Shown here one piece after another: positions 56,439-64,000 of a stretch of DNA of 64,000 nt (its first letter is position 1; every line of letters begins with the position of its first letter). The notes below the pieces were generated by a model that did no database searches, had not been told where the DNA came from, and was given only the letters and a program-made list of their open reading frames with translations. A program made the translations under genes and the position numbers. Source of the DNA: Fischerella sp. JS2 (GTDB lineage Bacteria; Cyanobacteriota; Cyanobacteriia; Cyanobacteriales; Nostocaceae); the NCBI RefSeq assembly GCF_032393985.1, contig NZ_CP135918.1, positions 992,001 through 1,056,000 of the forward strand, written 5' to 3'.

Positions 56439-56711
56439 ACTTAACTCTCCCAAAAGTGTCTTGAGAAACTATTATTCTTTATAGTTAAATTTAATTATAG
56501 TTTTGTTTTTCCTATCTGATTCATTTTAATATTATGATGCCTTGATAATATCAAAATTTTATTTTCAACAAGTAGAAATACTTAATATATTTGCAAGAAA
56601 ACAATCAATAAATGATTATATTTGATTGATAACTACATCTCAGTAATAATAAGGTAGATATGCTTTAGACTTACTTGGCAAAATGAAAAAATCCTTCGCA
56701 TAAAAGTTGAA

Positions 56712-57095
56712 ATGGATTCTTTAATACAAGAGATTATCAAAAAACTACATAATTTCCCATAAACTGCAATCAAAGAAGTTCTAGAGTTAGTTGATGTTCT
56801 AGAGTGTCAATATCATTACCCAGTTGCAGAACTCATCACAGCTGAACACTACCAAAATTTAATTGCAGAAACTGTTGCCACTGCTCTCAAAGGTCAGATT
56901 TGCTCCAAAGAATATATATATCGTCTATTGGTAGAAAATGTTAGCAGTGGCACAGGTGAATTTTTTGAACACTGTTTGAGCGATCGCCTCAACACTACCT
57001 AATCTGAGCTAGATAATACTGCTAATTCACCTAATTTTTTTGAAAGGGAAACGCCTAAATTAAAAAAAGCGAACGCTTTTCACGGCAGTGGCTAG
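56712..57095 (+). pseudogene. Decayed accessory gene with in-frame TAA codons
   Basis: From ATG at 56712 the frame reads MDSLIQEIIKKLHNFP, TAA at 56760, then TAIKEVLELVDVLECQYHYP, VAELITAEHYQNLIAETVAT, CSKEYIYRLLVENVSSGTGE, FFEHCLSDRLNTT, TAA at 57000, then SELDNTANSPNFFERE to TAG at 57093. The beginning resembles DUF2281-type antitoxin or adaptor N-termini (helix, loop P, helix E-V-L-E-L-V). The translation beyond the first stop is long and protein-like, so one or two substitutions (for example GAA or CAA to TAA) have probably broken a gene. The family of the middle part is not identified. Confidence 0.6.
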
Positions 57096-57283
57096 GGAAC
57101 ATTTAAGGAGTTTTACACGCTATCGGTACTACCAGGTTGACGTGGAGTTCTTCCAAACTCAGTCAGCTACACACAATTTATGGAAAGTGCGATCACTCAT
57201 CTTTTCCACAGTGCGATCGCCATTGCTATTTTGACAGTCGCATTTATTGATTATGTGAGTGCGATAATGATACACATCGATAG

Positions 57284-57326
57284 ACACAGATGGATTATGA
57301 TTTTGCTGCTAAGTTAATTTACGCTC
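57284..57326 (+). repeat. Dispersed repeat, copy 2 (pair with 19468-19510)
   Basis: ACACAGATGGATTATGATTT and the following TGCTGCTAAGTTAATTTACG resemble the stretch at 19468-19510. It lies just before the ureE start and may contain part of its leader. Confidence 0.5.
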
Positions 57327-57336
57327 CCTTTTGCTA

Positions 57337-57780
57337 ATGCTAACTTTTACCCAAAAAAAACCACCAAATCCGAATGCAGCAGTAGTTTCTACTTTGTTTC
57401 TCACTGCGGAAGAACGTAAGCGCAGTCGTCATCGCTTGCAAATGGAAGATGGACAAGTGGTTTTTTTGCGTTTACCTAGAGGTACGGTACTGCGAGATGG
57501 GGATATTCTTGTAGATGAAACTACTGGTAGTCTAGTGAGGATTATTGCCAAGCCAGAACCTGTTTTAACAGTAGTTGCTAAAAACACTATAGATTTGCTA
57601 AAGGCGGCCTATCATTTAGGCAACCGTCATGTGGCAGTAGAAATTACATCCACTTATTTACGCTTATCTCCTGATTCAGTTTTACAGGCAATGCTGCAAC
57701 AACTAGGAGTGGAAATTAAAGCAGAAATATCACCCTTTCAACCAGAAACAGGTGCGTATGGACACCATCACTCTCACTGA
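57337..57780 (+). CDS. ureE: Urease accessory protein UreE
   Basis: 147 residues from ATG at 57337 (a TTG two codons earlier is less likely). UreE is the nickel metallochaperone for urease. The N-terminal domain has [20 protein letters not shown] and [17 protein letters not shown]; the metal-binding domain has [14 protein letters not shown] with the conserved His; the C-terminus ends GHHHSH, a short His tail for Ni(II). The gene overlaps ureF by about 23 bases, showing coupling. Structural ureABC genes are not in the window. Confidence 0.94.
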   Translation: MLTFTQKKPPNPNAAVVSTLFLTAEERKRSRHRLQMEDGQVVFLRLPRGTVLRDGDILVDETTGSLVRIIAKPEPVLTVVAKNTIDLLKAAYHLGNRHVAVEITSTYLRLSPDSVLQAMLQQLGVEIKAEISPFQPETGAYGHHHSH

Positions 57781-58447
57781 TGCTAATCTGTTGTGTCTGT
57801 TGCAACTAGCTAGCCCAGCTTTACCTGTGGGCGGATATAGTTATTCTGAAGGATTAGAAACTTTGGTAGAAGATGGTGCGATCGCTCATCCAGCACATCT
57901 TAAGCATTGGTTAGAAATGGAATTGCGTTATGGGGCAATTCGCATGGAAGCAGCAGTGATGATTCGAGGCTATCAATCAGTACAAGTGGGAGATTTCCAG
58001 AGGTTATCTAGTTGGAATAATTGGTTATCGGCGGCCAGAGAAACCGAAGAATTACGCGCTTCTAGTTTGGGGATGGGGCGATCACTAATCCGTCTGTTAA
58101 TTGAATTAGAACCACAAATTAAACCTATTACTGATTCTGTGGGTAATTCCTGTAATTATGCGATCGCTTTTGGCATTGCTGCTGCCTATTGGCAAATAAA
58201 TATACAAACAGCCTTATTAGGATATTTATATTCTTGGGCAAATAACTTGATTACTGCTGGGGTGAAACTCGTTCCTCTAGGTCAAACTTCAGGGCAAAAA
58301 ATACTACTAGAACTCCAGCCATTACTGAGCTACGTCACAGTACAGATTCTAAATTTAGAAGGTGATGAACTCAGTTGCTGTACTTGGGGTTTATCTTTAG
58401 CAAGTATGAGGCATGAAACACTGTATACAAGATTGTTTAGAAGCTAG
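57758..58447 (+). CDS. ureF: Urease accessory protein UreF
   Basis: 229 residues from ATG at 57758; a GTG two codons upstream is an alternative. The all-helical UreF fold is seen in [47 protein letters not shown] and the C-terminal [20 protein letters not shown]. UreF works with UreD/UreH and UreG as the GTPase-regulating chaperone complex during nickel insertion. It overlaps ureE; ureG does not follow, the next gene being an HD-domain hydrolase. Confidence 0.94.
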   Translation: MDTITLTDANLLCLLQLASPALPVGGYSYSEGLETLVEDGAIAHPAHLKHWLEMELRYGAIRMEAAVMIRGYQSVQVGDFQRLSSWNNWLSAARETEELRASSLGMGRSLIRLLIELEPQIKPITDSVGNSCNYAIAFGIAAAYWQINIQTALLGYLYSWANNLITAGVKLVPLGQTSGQKILLELQPLLSYVTVQILNLEGDELSCCTWGLSLASMRHETLYTRLFRS

Positions 58448-58464
58448 TTAATTTTGGATTTAGT

Positions 58465-59076
58465 ATGCAAATTAATCGACTGACTCAACAAATTCAATTC
58501 ATTATAGAAATTGACAAACTCAAGCAAATTTTGCGTCAAACTCTGCTTACAGATAGCTCACGTCAAGAAAATAGTGCTGAACACTCTTGGCATATCACAG
58601 TCATGGCGATAGTTTTAGCGGAGTATGCTCCAGCAGGAACTGACATTCTCCGTGCTATCAAAATGTTGCTAATTCACGATTTAGTGGAAATTGATGCAGG
58701 TGATACCTTCTGTTATGATTTGCAAGGCAATTTGAGCAAAGCAGAAAAAGAAGCTGAAGCAGCAAAAAGACTATTTGGACTTTTACCTGTAGATCAACAA
58801 ACAGAGTTACATTCTCTGTGGGAAGAGTTTGAATTACAGCAAACACCCACTGCTCATTTTGCCGCAGCTTTAGACCGTATCCAACCTCTACTGCATAACC
58901 AACAAACTCAAGGTGGAACTTGGCGCATTCATGGTATTTTCCGCGAGCAAGTCATGCGACGTGTTGCTCCTGTAGAAGTAGGTGCGCCAGAATTATGGTC
59001 TTTTGTTCAACAATTAATAGATGATTGTGTTGCAGCAGGTTATTTGCAAGCAAATTCTGGTGTGGAAGTTGGTTAG
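58465..59076 (+). CDS. HD-domain hydrolase (YfbR/HDDC2-like nucleotidase)
   Basis: 203 residues. HD-domain metal-binding residues are seen in ENSAEHSWHITVMA, IKMLLIHDLVEIDAGDTF (H-D pair, then E-x-D-x-G-D) and AAALDRIQPLLHN (late Asp). This fits the YfbR/HDDC2 group of 5'-deoxynucleotidases that act on nucleoside monophosphates. The gene begins 17 bases after ureF, so it is probably in the same transcript, although no functional link with urease maturation is known to me. Confidence 0.87.
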   Translation: MQINRLTQQIQFIIEIDKLKQILRQTLLTDSSRQENSAEHSWHITVMAIVLAEYAPAGTDILRAIKMLLIHDLVEIDAGDTFCYDLQGNLSKAEKEAEAAKRLFGLLPVDQQTELHSLWEEFELQQTPTAHFAAALDRIQPLLHNQQTQGGTWRIHGIFREQVMRRVAPVEVGAPELWSFVQQLIDDCVAAGYLQANSGVEVG

Positions 59077-59156
59077 TAGCCAGAAAGATTATGTTTTAGA
59101 GATCATATTTTAATTAATATGCAGAAGATCCACAATTGACCACCCTGAAGCGCTGT

Positions 59157-59753
59157 TTATTCATAAACAGGCTGTGGTATAAGCCTATATAACAGCCACA
59201 GCGCAACAATTACTCCCACTAATTCCGCAGCGATCGCACAGCTGACTGCCTGTATGGAGATAATTTGTAGAGGAGTAATTGGTAAACCTGGAGTTGCTAC
59301 CGCCGCACCAGGTAGGGGTCTATAAATAGTAGATGCGCCTTGGGGAATTGATAGGACTTTATTCAACAGCAAGCCGACCTGAGTAAGTAAGACAATGACT
59401 GCAAATACCATGCCGCTAATATTGGCAATGATGCCGATCCACAAACCTCTCGTCACCTCTTTTCTAGAGGGGCGCAGATCAGGATCATCTAGCTTTCTTG
59501 ACAAGCGTGTGTAGCGAAAACACCAGTAAATTGTGAAGATTAAAACTAGCAAACAAGCATAAGCACTCAAAACACCAATACTGTTTTGAGTGCCGACTCG
59601 GCCAGAATTGCCCCTAAACAACAGGGTAGGTATAGCTATGAATAGGGGGATACTTCCCAACACTAACTGTAGCCAGAAACCAATCCAACCCAGTATGCGA
59701 AATTCGCTGGCAATTTTATGAACGTTAGTTGATGGTGAGTGTGATGTATGCAT
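59157..59753 (-). CDS. DUF3611-family membrane protein
   Basis: About 198 residues from ATG at 59753, which begins HTSHSPSTNVHKIASEFRIL as in the family; the open frame extends further upstream but with non-homologous sequence. Four hydrophobic segments are visible, with the polar FRYTRLSRKLDDPDLRPSRK loop between the second and third, and a C-terminal segment ending in LLYRLIPQPVYE. DUF3611 proteins occur in cyanobacteria and plastids and have no settled function. Same strand as the two genes to its right. Confidence 0.85.
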   Translation of the reverse strand: MHTSHSPSTNVHKIASEFRILGWIGFWLQLVLGSIPLFIAIPTLLFRGNSGRVGTQNSIGVLSAYACLLVLIFTIYWCFRYTRLSRKLDDPDLRPSRKEVTRGLWIGIIANISGMVFAVIVLLTQVGLLLNKVLSIPQGASTIYRPLPGAAVATPGLPITPLQIISIQAVSCAIAAELVGVIVALWLLYRLIPQPVYE

Positions 59754-59906
59754 ACATAATATGAGTGATACGGTAGATGCTAAAATTTCTTGGTGTCTTT
59801 GTTGTGAAAAAATTAACTTTTGAACCACCAAGCCACTAAGACACAAAGGTGAAAAGACCAAAATTCGGGAAATTTTTGGATTTTTACCCACCTTGAAAGG
59901 CTGATG

Positions 59907-62801
59907 CTAAAATGTCATCGGGGCAACTGCGGCAATATCAGGATCACAACCCCCTACTTGACTGGTAGTAAGTACCCATACAGAAGCTCCCTGCTTGAGA
60001 AATATTTCAGTTACAGTATCACTGGCTTTACGAGGAAACATTGCCCGCCAACTGATTAAACCTGTGAATAGTTGTTTTAAGGGGCTGTCTTCTAGAGAAC
60101 TGCCGAGGCTTTCAGTATAGTTTTGCCAGTCAGCGCGGGCAACACCGAAAGGTAAGAGTTCCCACCGGAGAGATTTTCCTAACTTGACCAATCTTTGCAG
60201 ACGGGTGGCGTCTTCGGGATTGCCCTCTAGCCAGTTTTGATACTCTGGATGATTAGATTTAATTGCCTTCTCAATTGCTTTGATGGCAGCATATAATGAT
60301 TGATTAGAATCTTGGGAGCAGTTATTGGCAGGGCTGACATAAGTGCCACCAGTACCATCACCAATGCGGTAACGGGCTGTCATAATTTCCAATTCCCGGA
60401 TCAGTGTTTGTAATGCTGATCGCCTGATGCCATTAATATCGTAGTCTTCGGTAAAAGGATCATATTTGATCACAATGTTGGTAGTAGGACGAATCCCTAT
60501 CCAACCAAACTGGCGATCGCCTAAATAACGCGATATATGCAAAGTCCCAGCAATTAACCCATCGATGTTATGAGTGTAAACCTGGTGATACGCGATGTCG
60601 AAGCATAATTCATCTGTCAGGGGTTCCCGCACAACCTGGGCCACTCCATAGGCAAAATGCCCAAAGTATACAGGACCACTAGCTGCGGCTTCTTTTTTCT
60701 TGCCTCCGATACCGCCGTAGGTATGGATAACCAAAGCCCGATCGCCTTCACGCCACTCTGAGACTGCTTGCTCAATCTCTCGGTCTTGTGTATTTAAAAG
60801 CACAGATTGAATTTGTCCTTTATGAGCAATGATTTCCTGCCAGGATTCTTTTTTCAAGTAGTTCAGGGCTGGTTTTATGCCATTGATTACTCTTTGTGGC
60901 TTGACTTGCACCAAAGAGCGGGGAATAAGTGACTGGACTACAAACATACCGCCAGGATCTCTAGCACCGTAAATATACCAGCCTGTAGGATTTAAAGGAG
61001 ACTTCTCAATATTATGGTTGGTGGAAGGATAAATTTCCTTTTCATAAGGAAGTACTTGAGGCATTCTTACGACTTCTTCAACTCCATCAAATTGCCCAGA
61101 GGTAGGATTATAGTGAACAACGCAGAACTGTTCCCTGTCTGGTGTGGCTGGTTGTAAAAACTTGACTAAGGCGTAAAATCGCCCTGAAATTTGCACAGGT
61201 TCGCTAGTGATGTGCAAAGTAACAGTTTGGTTTCCCCCATTTTCTTCAATCACTACAGGCTCAGGCAACATGACAACAACATCATCATTAGGTCTAGCAC
61301 CTGCTAATGACTCTAAGGGTGTCACCTGTCGCCAATGATTTAAACGGGTTGGTTGCACTAACCCTTGTTGGGAACTATAAATTGCTTGTTGGCTAAAATG
61401 AACATCTTTAATAACAGTTTGCACTAAGTTTCTGGCTGTGGAACTTTCAAACCATTTCAGATTTACAATTTCTCCGATGAGATGTTGATATTCACCAGGG
61501 GCATGATATAGTTCCAGCAACACACCAAACTGTCGTTGTACCTTTGGTGGCAAAATCAGCCTGCCCATCCAAGCAGCAATGGGTTGATAGAGGTTTGTTG
61601 GTACAGTCCCAGTTAATGATCTGGTTGTTTGAAGTAAAGGATAGTAGTCTGGTCGGTTAAAATCTGCTTGTTGATAGCGATCGTAATTACTGAGTTGACG
61701 CGGTTCGGTTTCTTGCTCGGTGTCATACTCCTCTAGTAAGATTTTTGTCACTACATCTAGTGTTTGTTGCAGATGAGTGCGACCATCAGGCAATAATTTA
61801 TGAGGATCTAAGACACCTCCAGCACCACTATGACCGACTGGACCGAGAGAAGCAAAAGAAATTTTACCCATGCGTTTGGCACGATTCCAGTAGGATAGGA
61901 AGAAGATTTTCCAGCGTTTGGGAAAAAAAATCGGACCTAAGCGTTCAACAGGGTCTTTGTCGCCAACAAAATGATAAAGATGCTCTACCATTAGAGCATT
62001 AGTATTGCCACTGATAACACCTGCTAAAGAAATTACCTCAATAGGTGCTACTAATGCCTTCTTGAGATACGAGAGTGTCCCCATTGCTATTTGTCCACCG
62101 CCACTAAAACCAATTAGGGTGATTGGTATACCGCTACCAGGTGTGTAACCATAGTTAATCAGGCTGTTGTACATTACTTGAGCCATTCCCTGGTTATAAA
62201 TTGGACCGTAGCGTTGGTCAGCAGAAACCATGACTACATAAGTATTACGGATATTAATTGCTACAGCAAGCAAGAGACCTAGTATACCTGGATTTGGCGA
62301 CATACTCAATCGCTCGGCTGTCCGCCAAAAAAATGATAGTAGTCTATCATCGGTTAAAGGTCGATTGAGGACAGAGTAAGGAATTAGTCCTCTAATAATA
62401 GCGATGTTATCTGGTAATATGGCTGCTAACTGACTGAGAAACTCTTCACCATCAGGAAAGTACCGCGAAGAAGCTTGGCCAATACCATCTAAATAAATTA
62501 CATAACGTACAACATTTGTTTGCGGTGGGATTGGTTCTTCTAAGGTACCTGGATCGATTGTTGTATCAATTTGATCCCCATACCAACCTGCCCACCAGCC
62601 CAAAGCTTCTAGAGGAACTAGCAGTCCGGCAAAAAGGATAGCAATTAAAGCAATCTGCGCTAAACTTATAGTCAAGCTTAACGCATCAGTAAGAGTATCG
62701 TAGGCAACTACCCACATCTGACGCAGTTGTGGAAATAATACAGTTAAAAGCAAGGCTATCAAAAAAACACCCAAAATTTTGACGACTCGCTTTAACATCA
62801 T
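59907..62801 (-). CDS. 964-residue membrane-anchored alpha/beta-hydrolase fused to an unknown C-terminal domain
   Basis: Two membrane helices at the N-terminus (about residues 10-25 and 45-65) precede an alpha/beta-hydrolase-like domain: VVRYVIYLDGIGQASSRYFP and the nucleophile elbow LIGFSGGGQIAMG (Ser233), with VGDKDPVERLG as possible acid region and VGHSGAGG a possible His. A middle part with beta strands (about 480-640) follows. The C-terminal domain (about 690-900) has GPVYFGHFAYGVAQVV, YTHNIDGLIAGT, RYLGDRQFGWIGIRP and GTGGTYVSPANNCSQDSNQS. A conserved-looking His and an N-N-C motif (Cys828) recall papain-like or NlpC/LRAT-like Cys-His enzymes, which is only an inference. It begins two bases from the YIP1-like gene end and is probably co-transcribed with it. 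Confidence 0.78.
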   Translation of the reverse strand: MMLKRVVKILGVFLIALLLTVLFPQLRQMWVVAYDTLTDALSLTISLAQIALIAILFAGLLVPLEALGWWAGWYGDQIDTTIDPGTLEEPIPPQTNVVRYVIYLDGIGQASSRYFPDGEEFLSQLAAILPDNIAIIRGLIPYSVLNRPLTDDRLLSFFWRTAERLSMSPNPGILGLLLAVAINIRNTYVVMVSADQRYGPIYNQGMAQVMYNSLINYGYTPGSGIPITLIGFSGGGQIAMGTLSYLKKALVAPIEVISLAGVISGNTNALMVEHLYHFVGDKDPVERLGPIFFPKRWKIFFLSYWNRAKRMGKISFASLGPVGHSGAGGVLDPHKLLPDGRTHLQQTLDVVTKILLEEYDTEQETEPRQLSNYDRYQQADFNRPDYYPLLQTTRSLTGTVPTNLYQPIAAWMGRLILPPKVQRQFGVLLELYHAPGEYQHLIGEIVNLKWFESSTARNLVQTVIKDVHFSQQAIYSSQQGLVQPTRLNHWRQVTPLESLAGARPNDDVVVMLPEPVVIEENGGNQTVTLHITSEPVQISGRFYALVKFLQPATPDREQFCVVHYNPTSGQFDGVEEVVRMPQVLPYEKEIYPSTNHNIEKSPLNPTGWYIYGARDPGGMFVVQSLIPRSLVQVKPQRVINGIKPALNYLKKESWQEIIAHKGQIQSVLLNTQDREIEQAVSEWREGDRALVIHTYGGIGGKKKEAAASGPVYFGHFAYGVAQVVREPLTDELCFDIAYHQVYTHNIDGLIAGTLHISRYLGDRQFGWIGIRPTTNIVIKYDPFTEDYDINGIRRSALQTLIRELEIMTARYRIGDGTGGTYVSPANNCSQDSNQSLYAAIKAIEKAIKSNHPEYQNWLEGNPEDATRLQRLVKLGKSLRWELLPFGVARADWQNYTESLGSSLEDSPLKQLFTGLISWRAMFPRKASDTVTEIFLKQGASVWVLTTSQVGGCDPDIAAVAPMTF

Positions 62802-62802
62802 C

Positions 62803-63501
62803 TCACTCTCCGTCGTCTCTGTTGTTAAGGGTGTTGCCAGTTCGATAAATATTGGAGAAGATTTGTTGCGGCCCTGCTTGCAGAAGACTTTCTATTCCTC
62901 GCATATCCGTGACTAATTTTGTACCAGCCACCGTGTTTGAAAGCCATATACCGATCGCTGCGATGGGTCTACCGATGGTACGCTGTAAAATTTGGAGTAC
63001 CACCCACCCTAAAGCCGCGCACCAAAACGCCCGCCATACACTGACATGCAGGACAGCATGCAAACCTACCTCAAATGCCAATAAAGTCCAGATAGAGAGT
63101 ATGACGTTAATGGGTACACCTAAATAAGGCAATGCCACTAAAAAACTAAATATCATCGGTGCATAGGCCAGTCCCAGAAGAGACCATATAACTTCATATG
63201 GGGTACTAGCATCAAAGAATAGCCAACTCACAAACCATGTACTCAGACCCCAAAACAACACACTAAATACAAATAACACTGAGGCGATCGCTAAACTGAG
63301 AAGAAAGCGAATTGGCTTGACTCGGTTCACAAATAGCACAATGCCTTGGCCGAAAGCTTGCGAAAAGCCTGCCAGTAACGCGGTATAAAGTGCAACACTA
63401 AAACCTTGGGGGAGAATTTGGATAGATTCAAAGGCTTGAGGGTTAAGAGCGATCGCTCCAAATATAAGTTCCCAAAATCGGTCGAAGGCAGTCTGTGTCA
63501 T
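62803..63501 (-). CDS. YIP1-like multi-pass membrane protein
   Basis: About 232 residues from ATG at 63501, starting TQTAFDRFWELIFGAI; a start 11 codons earlier is less likely. Five or six hydrophobic segments, including FSVALYTALLAGFSQAFGQG and SLAIASVLFVFSVLFWGLST, alternate with short loops, and the tail after VLQILQRTIGRPIAAIGIW is soluble and hydrophilic. The pattern resembles YIP1-family membrane proteins. It ends one base before the large hydrolase gene begins, so the two should form an operon, and the membrane-anchored hydrolase may act with it. Confidence 0.75.
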   Translation of the reverse strand: MTQTAFDRFWELIFGAIALNPQAFESIQILPQGFSVALYTALLAGFSQAFGQGIVLFVNRVKPIRFLLSLAIASVLFVFSVLFWGLSTWFVSWLFFDASTPYEVIWSLLGLAYAPMIFSFLVALPYLGVPINVILSIWTLLAFEVGLHAVLHVSVWRAFWCAALGWVVLQILQRTIGRPIAAIGIWLSNTVAGTKLVTDMRGIESLLQAGPQQIFSNIYRTGNTLNNRDDGE

Positions 63502-63610
63502 GGCAGATGGGTTGAAAAAGCCAATGCAGGGCATTTCCTATTTGTTCAATCACCTTTACATTTTAGAAGTCAAATTGCAATAGCAGATAAGCCAGTTAAC
63601 AGTTAGCTAA

Positions 63611-63634
63611 AGACGCGATAAATCGCGTCTGTAC
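63611..63634. repeat. Shortened hairpin repeat AGACGCGAT/ATCGCGTCT
   Basis: AGACGCGAT (63611-63619), AA, ATCGCGTCT (63622-63630), then GTAC. The same arms as the 30-base hairpin repeats elsewhere in the window, in the opposite orientation (GTAC on the right). Confidence 0.75.
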
Positions 63635-63650
63635 AATTATCAGTTATCAG

Positions 63651-63998
63651 TTAATAACCACATAGATTCAAGCTAAATCCTAGTAATATATTTTCACCAG
63701 ATAATTCAGTGGGCACAGTTCGTACTTCCACGTCTTGTCTTGGACGATAAATTTCTACTTGCTGCTATTGGCGGTTAATTAACCATGCTAATTGCATCCC
63801 TGCATCCATATATTCTTGCATCTTAAAGCGCAGCATTTCTAAATCATCGGTTGCTGACCTTAACTCGATCACAAAATCTGGTGCAATGGGGGGAAATTTG
63901 CGTTTTTGTTCGGGTGTAAGTGCTTCCCAACGTTCCCGGCGAATCCAAGTAACATCTGGGGAACGATCAGCACCATTAGGCAACTTAAATATAGTGGA
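63651..63998 (-). pseudogene. Uma2-family endonuclease with in-frame TAG, cut by right window edge
   Basis: The frame enters from the right edge: STIFKLPNGADRSPDVTWIR, then APDFVIELRSATDDLEMLRF with the PD-(D/E)XK Asp and E-x-R, then QEYMDAGMQLAWLINRQ, and TAG at 63767-63765. The same frame continues QQVEIYRPRQDVEVRTVPTE and LSGENILLGFSLNL to TAA at 63651, the normal Uma2 C-terminus. A Gln codon (CAG) has probably become TAG. The product stopping at TAG would lack only the last strands, so partial activity cannot be excluded. Beginning of the gene not seen. Confidence 0.75.
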
Positions 63999-64000
63999 GG

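Noticed and set aside
20832-63998. Stop-codon reassignment as explanation for the in-frame TAA and TAG codons
   Set aside because: Conserved housekeeping genes in the window end properly at TAA, TAG and TGA at their family lengths, so these stops must be read as stops.

Overview
The window reads as a chromosomal stretch of a filamentous, Nostocales-type cyanobacterium. This rests on abundant GCGATCGC (HIP1) octamers, short tandem repeats such as CCACTAA/TTAGTGG, a high-light-inducible (Hli) protein, carotenoid-binding OCP-domain paralogs, a CyRepA1-type replication protein and DevBCA-like exporters. No tRNA, rRNA or CRISPR array was recognised. Dispersed repeats fill most intergenic gaps and in two places have entered coding sequence (miaA and the linker of a double ABC ATPase).

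Layout. 0-1.7 kb: end of a devC-like permease and its devA-like ATPase. 1.8-6.1 kb: SGNH hydrolase, miaA with a repeat insertion, gyrB. 6.1-10.2 kb: a 1.9 kb gene-poor stretch, the principal sigma factor, an Hli gene. 10.2-15.8 kb: a membrane protein, a type IIA topoisomerase A subunit without a canonical GyrA box, a lone receiver protein, a secreted TPR protein. 16.4-33.4 kb: an exporter-rich region with two MacA/MacB-like adaptor-permease pairs, two MacB/LolD-like ATPases and a complete YbhGFSR-like operon. Inside it lies a 2.5 kb patch of accessory and decaying genes: an Rpn-like nuclease flanked by direct repeats, heptad-coding repeats, remnants of a TPR protein, and a PIN toxin broken by one stop codon beside an intact antitoxin.

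34.0-38.9 kb is a photoprotection locus. It holds two helical carotenoid proteins (HCPs), a C-terminal-domain homolog of OCP (CTDH) and two uncharacterised proteins, with a HAD phosphatase and QueG between them. The sequence ATTTGTAAAT occurs twice upstream of the second HCP and once upstream of the CTDH. 39.2-42.3 kb holds an RsbU-like phosphatase, an RsbW-like kinase and a LuxR-type regulator. 42.8-50.8 kb holds a GT26 glycosyltransferase, an FtsE-like ATPase, membrane and unknown proteins, a degenerate alpha/beta-hydrolase, an M48 protease and a PP2A-like phosphatase.

51.2-54.3 kb is a CyRepA1-like plasmid replication protein with no partition genes nearby; a 44-bp AT-rich imperfect palindrome lies upstream of it. 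54.7-59.1 kb holds a SnoaL-like protein, a Vat-like acetyltransferase, a membrane winged-helix protein, a decayed gene, ureE, ureF and an HD hydrolase. 59.2-63.5 kb holds membrane proteins and a 964-residue two-domain enzyme candidate. The right edge cuts a Uma2 gene that carries a premature stop.

Themes worth attention: the split OCP locus and its shared upstream motif; the chromosomal CyRepA1 gene with its palindrome; the repeat-bounded Rpn gene; the large fusion protein; and the recurrence of accessory genes interrupted by single in-frame stop codons.
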